NCBI GenBank assembly: GCA_024690965.1
Contig: JAILOG010000020.1
Coordinates: 1-44,209 of the forward strand
Direction: 5' to 3'
DNA length: 44,209 nt
Source of the DNA: Clostridiales bacterium
Lineage (GTDB): Bacteria; Bacillota; Clostridia; Oscillospirales; Acutalibacteraceae
Numbering within the stretch: the stretch's first letter is position 1; the number at the start of each line of letters is the position of its first letter. The notes under the pieces are model-generated. The model made no database searches, was not told the DNA's origin, and was given only the letters and a program-made list of their open reading frames with translations. The position numbers and the translations under genes were made by a program. This document shows, piece by piece, positions 25,743 through 33,790 of this stretch.

Positions 25743-28700
25743 ATGCGCAAATTCAGAAAAGTTTTATCTATTCTCATAGTTGGGATTTTAGCTTTTGGTA
25801 CGCTAACCGTATACGCAGCGGAGCTTGACGCCTCAAAGGGCGTCACCGATTATGATTTATGGCTTGGTTCTACACAGGTAACAAGCTCCAACTGCAACAA
25901 TATATTGGGCGACAACACGGCAAGCTTTAATCCCTCAAACAACACGCTCACGCTCAATAATCCCACAAGGATCGACTATTATCAGGATTTTATGATAGCT
26001 TCAAAGCTTGATGAGCTGACCGTAAAAGGTACATATAAGATGAGCGGCAGCAATAAGACGATCTACGGAATTTTTTCCGAGGAAAATCTGATACTTGACG
26101 GTAACTTTGAATTTATAGCTACCGACTGTGCCATTCTCGCTCAAGGCGACTTAACTCTTAAATCAGGCACGATAAAGGCAAACGCTGTCGGCGCAACAGG
26201 CGTAAACGACGCAACGGGCATTGCCTGCGGCGGCGTGTTTACAGTGGAAAACGGTATTACAAAAGTAGAGACGAAAGGCGCGTTTGCGGGCATAGAGAGT
26301 ACGGAATATTCCTTTGGCTCTACCGTGGACGTTACCACACCTGCAAACTATGAATTCAAGCACCCTATCGGTTATGGCGGAACTTTTGTTTACGCTGAGG
26401 GTGGCTCCGCACCTGCGACAAATGTGGTTATTGGTCAGGCGGGCTCAACCACAATACATTACAACGTATGGGTTGGCGACAAGGAGATTACAAGCAGAAA
26501 CCGCACAAACATATTGGGTGACGGAAAAGCAAGCTTTGATCCCGAAACCAACACATTAACACTCAATAATCCTACAATATCAGGCTCATATACATCTGCC
26601 AGTAACGAGAACACATTTAAGATATTCTCCGAGAATACAAACCTGACATTAAAGGGCAGTTACACTATGAATTCTGCCGAGTGCTACGGCGGTATCCGTT
26701 CTAAAAAGAGCCTTACACTTGACGGCGATTTTAAATTTATGGGAACTGACTTTGTTGTTTCGGTAGAGAATCTTTTGACGGTAAAATCAGGCACGCTTAC
26801 CGTTGTATCAAACGGTGAGAACGCCATTGGAATAAACGCCGGCACGCTTATAATCTCCAATACGATAACCAAGTTTGACGTAAAGGCATATATTTGCGCT
26901 TCCGCGAGAAATATACAGGTCGGAGATGATCTGAAATTTACCACGCCGGAAGACGGCACGATCGGGCAAGAACAAAACACAGGATATCAGTTTTTCTGCG
27001 ATTCAAATGGAAACACCCTTCAACACGTAGTGATAGAGCCTAAAAATGAAACTCCGACCGTTTCATATAATCTTGTTTTAGGAAATGTACCCGTAACAAA
27101 TAAAAACAAAGATGACATTTTAAACGACGGCGGCAAGGCGAAATACAACCCGGATACAAAGACGCTTACGCTCAACAATCCTACCATCAGCGGTTATTTT
27201 ACGTACAATTCAAACAACTACAAAATCCTCGCAATGGATGATGTAACAGTTGAGGGCAGCTACACCATGCCTCAGGAAATAACTATATATACAGGTTTAT
27301 ACGGTGACAAGACCATTACCTTAAAAGGAGACTTTTCATTTAACGGTTCTTATACAGCCGTTAACGCAAAGGGAGATATAACAGTAAGCTCCGGCTCGCT
27401 TCAAGCTTCGAGCAGCAGCGCGTCCTCTATCGCGCTTTACAGTATGAGCGGCAACATAATCGTTAACAACGGTGTTACAAAGACCGATCTCAGCGGCGGT
27501 TACATTGCCGCGTTGGGTAAGAATATTAACCTTGGCGATGAAATGGAGATAACTTCTCCAAGCGGCGCACAGATTGTAGACGTCAGCGGTCAGGATCTTC
27601 AAACTATTATAGTTCCGCCGAGCACCATTTGCAAAAGCGTTGTTATAGAGCCTGCTCCTGTTGTTCCCCCTGTTAAAACCTATAATGTTTGGCTCGGTGA
27701 AAAGCAGGTAGACGAAAACAACAAAGATGATATCTTAAATGACGGCGGCAAGGCAAAATATGACCCCGACACAAAAACTCTTACACTTAGCGATCCCCAA
27801 ATAAGCGGTTCGCACAGTTACACCTCAAACAATTACAAGATATTCACACTTGATGATATAACAATAGAAGGCAGCTATTCAATGCCTCAGGATGCATCAA
27901 TATACGCAGGCTTATACGGTGATAAGACCGTTACGCTCAAGGGTGACTTCGCATTCGGCGGCTCTGTTTCGGGTGTAAGAGCACAGGGCGATATAACTGT
28001 CGCATCAGGTTCTCTTAAAGCTTCAGGCAGCAGTAAATCTTCTTACGCAATTTACAGCACCGCGGGCAATATAATCATTAATAACGAAATAACAAGAGTT
28101 CAAGCCGACAGTGGTTACGTTGCCGTAGTGGGCAAGACTATAACCCTCGGCAGCGAAATGGAAATATCCTCTCCGGAAGATGCCGAAATAGTAGACGTTT
28201 CCAATCAGGATTATCAAACTATCGCGGTTTATCCGGGAACTATTGCCGTAAACGTGGTAATAGAGCCGAAAAAGGCTGACGATACCGACGATTCCGACAA
28301 CACGGACACAACAACGGACACAACGACCGATACTTCTACAGACACATCGAGCAACTCCGATGATTCCGACGACACGGATGTATCCTACAGTCTGTGGATC
28401 GGCTCAACTCAGGTTACGTCAAAGAACAAGGACGATATATTGGGAGACGGCGGTAAAGCCAAGTTTGATCCGAAAACAAACACTCTTACACTCGCCGATC
28501 CCGTTATCAACAACAATTATACCGATTCCAACGCAACTAATGAATCAAAAATATATTGTAAAGAAATCGACTTGACAGTAAAAGGCAGTTACCATATCGA
28601 ACAAGCAGATGCAAATTGCGGCATAAGAGTATTTCACGGTTCATTGACTTTAAGCGGTGATTTTACCCTCAAGGGTAAAATATACGGCATAGTTGCTTCA

Positions 28701-31388
28701 AACGACGTGACTATTGCTTCGGGCAATATTAAAGCTTTTGCAAATATGTGGAATGGCGTTGCCGCCAATCACGGCAAGCTTATTATAAAAAATGAGATTG
28801 AGTGTTTCGAAGCGAAGGGCGAGACAAGCCCTGCTTTAGTTGCTGAAAACGGAATTGAGCTTGACAGCGATCTGTATGCGGAAGTTCCGGAAAACGGTGC
28901 CCTTGACAGCGCCAAACATGTTATAATAAAACACAAGCCTGTAGTAAAATATAACCTTTGGATCGGCTCCACACAAGTTGACTCTCGCAATAAAGACGAC
29001 ATATTAAACGACGGCGGCAAGGCAAAATACGATCCCTCAACAAAGACTTTGACACTTGATAATCCCACGGTTACCGGCACTGTTTTGGACGATACCGGGT
29101 GGAATGACTGTAATATAAGAGCTTCAAAGATAAATCTCACCGTTAAGGGCAGCTATCATATGACAGAGTGCGTGTCATCTTTCGGTATTTACGTAGATGA
29201 AGGCTCCCTGACACTTGACGGAGATTTTACATTCATAGGCGCATACGCAGGTATGTACAGCGAATACAATTTAACATTGGCTTCCGGTACGATAAAGGCG
29301 TTTGGTCATCCCGACGGTCCTGTTCGCGAGGGTATTTTTACAAATGGAAAATTTATTGTTGAAGACGGTATAACAAGAGTAGAATCTCAAAGCTACAGGA
29401 GTTCCGGTATATGCGCGGACAGTGGCATGGAGCTTAATCACAATGTCATTATTGATCCCGTGGGCGGCAGAGTGGCACCGTATTTTGACGATGAGCCCGA
29501 TGACGATCCCAACGGTATGAAGAAAATAGTAAACGCCGACGGTACTTCCGCGGAAAAAGTAGTAATAGTAAATATAGCAAATGTTTTTGAGGGCGAAGGC
29601 ACTGAGGAAAGTCCTTATCTCATAAATGATAAATACGATTGGGAATGCCTGGCACTTTTTGTATCGGCAGGATATAATACAAGCGATATGCACTTCAAAT
29701 TGACTGATAATATCGAAGCTTCAACTTTAATAGGGACGGAAGAGCATCCGTTTACAGGCATATTTGACGGCGACGGTCACACAATGACATTAAATCTTGA
29801 ATCCGACGGTTATTTCTGCGCGCCGTTTTCATATATTAGCGGAGCAACAATAAAGAACCTCAAAACGGACGGCACGGTAAAGGGCGATATGCACTGCTCG
29901 GGTCTTGTAGGAAGCGCAGGATCGGAAAACCTTATTGAAAACTGTGAGGTTTCGGCAGAAATAATTTGTGACAAAACTCATTGCGGCGGTATATTGGGAC
30001 ACGGCGGTACCTCTGCAACTACAATTACCGACTGTGTATTTTCAGGTAAGCTTGAAGGTGAAGAAAGCAAGAATTTCGCCACAATATGGGGCTGGAGCGA
30101 CAACGGTTCCACACCTGTAATTAAAAACTGCCTTGATGTAAGCGAAAGCCCGTTCCCCATAGCCGCGGGTGAACCGAAAAATTCTCCTGTTATAAATTCT
30201 TACTATACAAACCCCGACAAACAGGAAGCAGCAAACCGCGGTTGGGAAGATAACGGCAAGCTTGCTTATGTTGTAGAAGGCATTGATGTGGAAATCAAGC
30301 TCAACGGAGAAACAGGCTTAATGTATAACGGAGACCTTTACGCTGCGGAGGGCGAACAAATTATCATAGAGCTTCCCCATGCGGACGGACTGTATATCTT
30401 CAGCAGCGGTAATGCCGATAGAGACGGTAACACAGTTACCTTTACAATGCCCGCGGAAAATGTTAAGGTATTGACGCTTTCATCAATTTCCGTAGAAGAA
30501 TTGCCGGCAAAAACCGACTATTACACAGGTGAGGCTTTAGATGCGTCGGGCATTAAAATTAAGCTTGACTACAGCGACGGCTCAAGCGAGATTATCGCAG
30601 AGGGATTTGAACTTAGCGGGTTTGATTCCGGTGCGGCAGGCGAAAAGACGGTAACCGTAACATATTGGGGCAAAACGGCAGAGTTCAAGGTTGCCGTAAA
30701 AGATAATCCTTTGATTAAGCTTTTAATAACAGAACAGCCCGAAAAGACCGAATACTACATTGGTGAAAAGCTTGACGCAACAGGCTTGAAGCTTGAAGCT
30801 GAATATGAAAACGGCACGAAAGAAGCTTTGACAGAAGGCTTTGAACTCAGCGAGTTTGATTCAAGTACAGCAGGCGAAAAGACGATCGCCGTTACATACA
30901 AGGGCAAAACAGTCGAGTTTACGGTCACTGTAAAGTCAAATAAGCTTACAGCTCTCACAATTGTTGAACAACCCGAAAAAACCGTATATTATATTGGCGA
31001 AGAACTAGACTTAACAGGCTTAAAGCTTAAAGCCGAGTATGAGGACGGCACGGAGAAAACAATAACGGAAGGCTTTGAAACAAGCGGCTTTGATACAAAA
31101 ACGGAAGGCGAACAAACAATAACCGTTACATATCAGGGCATGACCGCAGAGTTTAAGGTAACTGTCAAGAAAATGATATTGCTGGGCGATGTAAACGGCG
31201 ATGGCGAAGTAACCATTTTAGACGCTGTTTATATTCAAAAGTATTTGGCGGAGATTCCCGATAAAGACTTTAATATTTCCGCCGCCGATGTTACCGAAGA
31301 CGGTACCGTTACTCTGATTGATGTGGTATACATTCAAAGATGGCTTGCCAAACTGCCCTGCAGCGATAAGATAGGTCAGCCTATGTGA
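25743..31388 (+). CDS. Large modular secreted protein: six ~200-residue repeats, GLUG-like region, three Big_3 Ig-like domains, C-terminal dockerin
   Basis: The 1881-residue product starts at the ATG at 25743, after GGAGGTG, with a signal peptide cleaved near VYAA. Six repeats begin at about residues 37, 240, 442, 647, 882 and 1070. Each opens with a Y-N-[LV]-W-[ILV]-G-x3-V motif, then N-[KR]-x2-[DN]-IL-[GN]-DG and LTLxNPxI. Runs of LTLKG, LTLDGDF and SGTLKA-like strands follow, suggesting a beta-helix or beta-roll; I do not recognise a named family. A Thr/Asp/Ser-rich linker separates repeats four and five. Residues about 1277-1500 contain GLUG-like repeats (GLVGSAGSENLIENCEV; GGILGHGG). Three Big_3-type Ig-like domains follow from about 1580, 1659 and 1739 (YYIGEKLDATGLKL pattern). 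A type I dockerin ends the protein at about 1813-1874, with two loops starting GDVNGDGEV and ADVTEDGTV. No catalytic site is seen; a binding or structural role on a cohesin scaffold is inferred. Confidence 0.85.
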   Translation: MRKFRKVLSILIVGILAFGTLTVYAAELDASKGVTDYDLWLGSTQVTSSNCNNILGDNTASFNPSNNTLTLNNPTRIDYYQDFMIASKLDELTVKGTYKMSGSNKTIYGIFSEENLILDGNFEFIATDCAILAQGDLTLKSGTIKANAVGATGVNDATGIACGGVFTVENGITKVETKGAFAGIESTEYSFGSTVDVTTPANYEFKHPIGYGGTFVYAEGGSAPATNVVIGQAGSTTIHYNVWVGDKEITSRNRTNILGDGKASFDPETNTLTLNNPTISGSYTSASNENTFKIFSENTNLTLKGSYTMNSAECYGGIRSKKSLTLDGDFKFMGTDFVVSVENLLTVKSGTLTVVSNGENAIGINAGTLIISNTITKFDVKAYICASARNIQVGDDLKFTTPEDGTIGQEQNTGYQFFCDSNGNTLQHVVIEPKNETPTVSYNLVLGNVPVTNKNKDDILNDGGKAKYNPDTKTLTLNNPTISGYFTYNSNNYKILAMDDVTVEGSYTMPQEITIYTGLYGDKTITLKGDFSFNGSYTAVNAKGDITVSSGSLQASSSSASSIALYSMSGNIIVNNGVTKTDLSGGYIAALGKNINLGDEMEITSPSGAQIVDVSGQDLQTIIVPPSTICKSVVIEPAPVVPPVKTYNVWLGEKQVDENNKDDILNDGGKAKYDPDTKTLTLSDPQISGSHSYTSNNYKIFTLDDITIEGSYSMPQDASIYAGLYGDKTVTLKGDFAFGGSVSGVRAQGDITVASGSLKASGSSKSSYAIYSTAGNIIINNEITRVQADSGYVAVVGKTITLGSEMEISSPEDAEIVDVSNQDYQTIAVYPGTIAVNVVIEPKKADDTDDSDNTDTTTDTTTDTSTDTSSNSDDSDDTDVSYSLWIGSTQVTSKNKDDILGDGGKAKFDPKTNTLTLADPVINNNYTDSNATNESKIYCKEIDLTVKGSYHIEQADANCGIRVFHGSLTLSGDFTLKGKIYGIVASNDVTIASGNIKAFANMWNGVAANHGKLIIKNEIECFEAKGETSPALVAENGIELDSDLYAEVPENGALDSAKHVIIKHKPVVKYNLWIGSTQVDSRNKDDILNDGGKAKYDPSTKTLTLDNPTVTGTVLDDTGWNDCNIRASKINLTVKGSYHMTECVSSFGIYVDEGSLTLDGDFTFIGAYAGMYSEYNLTLASGTIKAFGHPDGPVREGIFTNGKFIVEDGITRVESQSYRSSGICADSGMELNHNVIIDPVGGRVAPYFDDEPDDDPNGMKKIVNADGTSAEKVVIVNIANVFEGEGTEESPYLINDKYDWECLALFVSAGYNTSDMHFKLTDNIEASTLIGTEEHPFTGIFDGDGHTMTLNLESDGYFCAPFSYISGATIKNLKTDGTVKGDMHCSGLVGSAGSENLIENCEVSAEIICDKTHCGGILGHGGTSATTITDCVFSGKLEGEESKNFATIWGWSDNGSTPVIKNCLDVSESPFPIAAGEPKNSPVINSYYTNPDKQEAANRGWEDNGKLAYVVEGIDVEIKLNGETGLMYNGDLYAAEGEQIIIELPHADGLYIFSSGNADRDGNTVTFTMPAENVKVLTLSSISVEELPAKTDYYTGEALDASGIKIKLDYSDGSSEIIAEGFELSGFDSGAAGEKTVTVTYWGKTAEFKVAVKDNPLIKLLITEQPEKTEYYIGEKLDATGLKLEAEYENGTKEALTEGFELSEFDSSTAGEKTIAVTYKGKTVEFTVTVKSNKLTALTIVEQPEKTVYYIGEELDLTGLKLKAEYEDGTEKTITEGFETSGFDTKTEGEQTITVTYQGMTAEFKVTVKKMILLGDVNGDGEVTILDAVYIQKYLAEIPDKDFNISAADVTEDGTVTLIDVVYIQRWLAKLPCSDKIGQPM
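25851..29490 (+). repeat. Six-fold tandem coding repeat of about 600 bp
   Basis: Unit starts lie near 25851, 26460, 27066, 27681, 28386 and 28950, giving steps of 609, 606, 615, 705 (with linker) and 564 bp. Units three and four are the most alike at both protein and DNA level, including the sequence around ACGGCGGCAAGGC, suggesting recent duplication. Units five and six share the opening WIGSTQV. Confidence 0.8.
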
Positions 31389-31455
31389 TGCTTTAAACTT
31401 AAGTAATCAGCTTTTGATTTAATATTTTAAGCATACTGAAATAAAAAGTATTTTT

Positions 31456-31500
31456 ACACCCGTGGAATGTGATTTTACAAACATCCCGCGGGTGTTTTTA
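31456..31500 (+). terminator. Terminator of the large dockerin protein gene
   Basis: A 15-bp stem with two imperfect positions (31456-31470 with 31480-31495) is followed by TTTTTA, about 68 bp after the stop codon. Confidence 0.85.
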
Positions 31501-31567
31501 TATAATAAATTAGTTGCCGATTACCAAAAATTACTATGAGCGAAATTAAAAAAATCTTTCAAAAGTA

Positions 31568-31596
31568 TTGCAATTTTGTTGCATAAAGGGTATAAT
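31568..31596 (+). promoter_or_regulatory. Promoter of the dcw cluster (mraZ promoter)
   Basis: TTGCAA (31568-31573) and TATAAT (31591-31596) are spaced by 17 bp. The start site near 31603 falls at the edge of the repeated boxes that begin at 31606, and the leader to mraZ is about 110 nt. Confidence 0.75.
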
Positions 31597-31605
31597 CTAA
31601 GAAAC

Positions 31606-31656
31606 AAAGTGGTAGATTGTGGTGCTAAGTGTAAAAACAGTGGTGAAAAGGTGTAT
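31606..31656 (+). promoter_or_regulatory. Tandem MraZ-binding boxes
   Basis: Five direct repeats follow the promoter: AAAGTGGTAG, ATTGTGGTGC, TAAGTGTAAA, ACAGTGGTGA and AAAGGTGTAT. Their GTG[GT] cores start at 31609, 31619, 31629, 31640 and 31651, that is every 10-11 bp on one face of the helix. MraZ is known to autorepress mraZ/dcw promoters through tandem GTG-containing boxes of this period. The downstream position suggests repression by blocking initiation or early elongation. Confidence 0.75.
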
Positions 31657-31713
31657 ATCTATCCCAATTTATGAAAGGAAACGACGATCTGCGGATTTGC
31701 CGGGGCTAATGCT

Positions 31714-32142
31714 ATGATGACAAGACTTATCGGTTCTTATCAGCATAATATCGACCAAAAGGGTCGTGTAATAATACCTGCAAAATACCGTGAGTGCTTA
31801 GGCGAAGTGTTTTACATAACCTGCGGCACGGACGGATGTCTTTTTGTTATGCCCGAAAAGCAGATCGAAATAATAGAAGAGCGCATAGCGGCGCTGCCAA
31901 TTTCGCAAACATCGGGTTTTCAGCGTATGTTTTATTCTTTGGCAAGCGAGTGCCAGCCCGACAAGCAAGGAAGAATTTTAATTCCTCAGGTTTTGAGAGA
32001 TTACGCAGGCCTTGAAAAAGACGTTACTATAATAGGCGCGGGCACACACCTTGAGATATGGAATTCCGAAAGCTGGAGCAAAGCGCAGAACAGCATTAAC
32101 CCCGAAGATTTTCTTTCGCTTATGAGCAACATAGGCTTATAA
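31714..32142 (+). CDS. mraZ: Transcriptional regulator MraZ
   Basis: The 142-residue protein has two SpoVT/AbrB-like swapped-hairpin units. The first contains YQHNIDQKGRVIIPAKYR and the second ECQPDKQGRILIPQVLRDY, the typical MraZ DKGR-PA.R motifs. It binds the promoter of its own cluster as a ring-shaped oligomer. ATG codons at 31714 and 31717 are both possible; a GGGG about 8 nt upstream favours 31714. A 12-codon open frame (31671-31709) stops 4 nt before it. It is the first gene of the dcw cluster, followed by rsmH after 17 nt. Confidence 0.93.
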   Translation: MMTRLIGSYQHNIDQKGRVIIPAKYRECLGEVFYITCGTDGCLFVMPEKQIEIIEERIAALPISQTSGFQRMFYSLASECQPDKQGRILIPQVLRDYAGLEKDVTIIGAGTHLEIWNSESWSKAQNSINPEDFLSLMSNIGL

Positions 32143-32159
32143 GACGGGGGGATGTATAA

Positions 32160-33095
32160 ATGGAATTTTCACATACGACCGTCCTTTTAAACGAAGCGGT
32201 GGAATCGCTTAACATAAAGCCCGACGGCATATACATAGACGGAACGGCGGGCGGAGGCGGCCATTCCGCGAAAATACTTGAAAAGCTCACAAACGGAAAG
32301 CTTATTTCAATAGACAGAGACCCTGACGCAATAGAAGTGGTTAAAAAGAGGTTTGAAAACAACCCTTGCTCAGTAGTGGTAAAGTCAAATTATTCAGATT
32401 TAAAAAATGTCGCAAATTCGTTGGGATTTTTAAAGGTAAACGGCGTGCTGCTCGATCTGGGGGTGTCATCCTGGCAGTTCGACTGCGCGGAGAGAGGCTT
32501 TTCTTATCACAAAGAAGCGCCGCTTGATATGAGAATGAGCAAAGAAGGCGTGTCCGCGTATGATTTGGTGAACACTTATACCGCAGAACAGCTCTCAAGA
32601 ATATTCGCTGAATACGGAGAAGAAAAATTTGCTTATAAGATAGCAAAACTGATAGAGAAAAAGAGAACGCTTGAGCCGATAAAAACAACGACTCAGTTAG
32701 CGGATATAATAAGCGCGGCGTATCCTGCCGCGGCAAAAAGAGACGCCCACCCGGCAAGAAAGGTTTTTCAGGCGTTAAGAATTGCCGTAAACGGAGAGAT
32801 AGAGGCGCTGAAGCCAAGCCTTGAAAGCGCGTTTGATTTGCTTGAAAACGGCGGCAGGCTTGCGGTAATAACGTTTCACTCTATAGAGGACAGAATTGTA
32901 AAGCAGTGTATGAACGAGTGGACGAAGGGCTGCATTTGCCCAAAGGACTTTCCCATATGCGTATGCGGAAGAACTCCCGCGGCAAAGCTCGTATACAAAC
33001 ACCCCGTAATACCCTCCGATGAGGAGATTGAGCAAAACAACAGAAGCAGAAGCGCAAAACTGAGGGCTTGCGAAAAGCTGCATGACAGATATTGA
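32160..33095 (+). CDS. rsmH: 16S rRNA (cytosine-1402-N4)-methyltransferase
   Basis: The 311-residue SAM-dependent enzyme (also MraW) has the SAM-binding motif YIDGTAGGGGHSAKIL, the LLDLGVSSWQFD segment, and the C-terminal FHSIEDRIVK and RSRSAKLRA family blocks. It methylates C1402 of 16S rRNA in the ribosomal P site. It is preceded by GGGGG, 9 nt upstream of the start. Position after mraZ is the standard dcw order. The length matches the family. Confidence 0.95.
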   Translation: MEFSHTTVLLNEAVESLNIKPDGIYIDGTAGGGGHSAKILEKLTNGKLISIDRDPDAIEVVKKRFENNPCSVVVKSNYSDLKNVANSLGFLKVNGVLLDLGVSSWQFDCAERGFSYHKEAPLDMRMSKEGVSAYDLVNTYTAEQLSRIFAEYGEEKFAYKIAKLIEKKRTLEPIKTTTQLADIISAAYPAAAKRDAHPARKVFQALRIAVNGEIEALKPSLESAFDLLENGGRLAVITFHSIEDRIVKQCMNEWTKGCICPKDFPICVCGRTPAAKLVYKHPVIPSDEEIEQNNRSRSAKLRACEKLHDRY

Positions 33096-33121
33096 TAAAA
33101 ATACAGGAAAGGATGATAGGT

Positions 33122-33691
33122 ATGTCTTACAATTATGACAATTTAGCGTACGATTTGTCTTTATTTGAGACGCCGTCATCAAAAAGCAAAACAACAAAAA
33201 GACCGTCCGGCGGCGAAAAAAACAATTCGCTCAGAGAAATTTCCATATATGATACAGACGGTGAAAAAGACTTTGACAACGAAGAATTTGACGTTACAAA
33301 AATGGGAACAAAGCCCAAAGAAATTGTTAAAAAGCATCCCTTTAAGGTATTGGGTTACGGAGTTATGATCATATGCGCCGCGGCTGCTTTTATAGCGATG
33401 CTTTGCGGTCAGGCACAGCTTACCGAGCTTAACCAAAAGATAAACGAAGCAAATTTGAGCCTTAACGAAAAGGAAAGCATATACATTCAAAATGAAATGA
33501 AGCTTGAGGCTGAGCTTTCTCCCGAAACGGTAGAATATTACGCCAGCAAGGTTTTGGGAATGACAAAGCTTGATAACTCGAAAAAAGAATTTATCAAGCT
33601 TTCGGAAGGCGACAAGGCCGTTATAGCAGAAAAGCATGATTCTGCCTTTGGTGAACAGATATTTGAGCAGTTTATCTCGCTTTGGGAATAA
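33122..33691 (+). CDS. ftsL: FtsL-like cell division protein
   Basis: The 189-residue bitopic protein has a long cytoplasmic N-terminus (1-74), one membrane segment (about 75-95, VLGYGVMIICAAAAFIAM), a coiled coil (about 97-132), and a short periplasm-side end with YYASKVLGMTK, typical of FtsL/DivIC proteins. It would recruit FtsQ/DivIB and the septal synthase. The start is the ATG at 33122, 8 nt after GGAAAGGA; an upstream in-frame reading overlaps rsmH. Sequence conservation in this family is low, so the assignment rests mainly on layout and position between rsmH and the PBP. Confidence 0.8.
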   Translation: MSYNYDNLAYDLSLFETPSSKSKTTKRPSGGEKNNSLREISIYDTDGEKDFDNEEFDVTKMGTKPKEIVKKHPFKVLGYGVMIICAAAAFIAMLCGQAQLTELNQKINEANLSLNEKESIYIQNEMKLEAELSPETVEYYASKVLGMTKLDNSKKEFIKLSEGDKAVIAEKHDSAFGEQIFEQFISLWE

Positions 33692-33737
33692 ATATATAAC
33701 GGCAAAAATATATATTAAAGTAAAGATTTATACAGAA

Positions 33738-33760
33738 AGGGTAGGGCGATGCCCTGCCCT
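33738..33760 (+). promoter_or_regulatory. Intercistronic hairpin before the PBP gene
   Basis: AGGGTAGGGC pairs with GCCCTGCCCT (10 bp with one G-T pair) around a GAT loop. No T run follows, so it is probably not a terminator. It could act as an RNA stability or attenuation element within the dcw transcript, or be one more short dispersed repeat. Confidence 0.45.
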
Positions 33761-33790
33761 GATTTACATTATTGAAGGGAGCCTGAAGCC

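Noticed and set aside
25851-29490. CRISPR or tandem DNA repeat array
   Set aside because: The 600-bp periodicity is in frame and reflects protein repeats; there are no short identical repeats with unique spacers.
30900-31380. Cohesin domain in the large secreted protein
   Set aside because: The C-terminal domains match Big_3 Ig-like and dockerin patterns; no cohesin-like segment was recognised.
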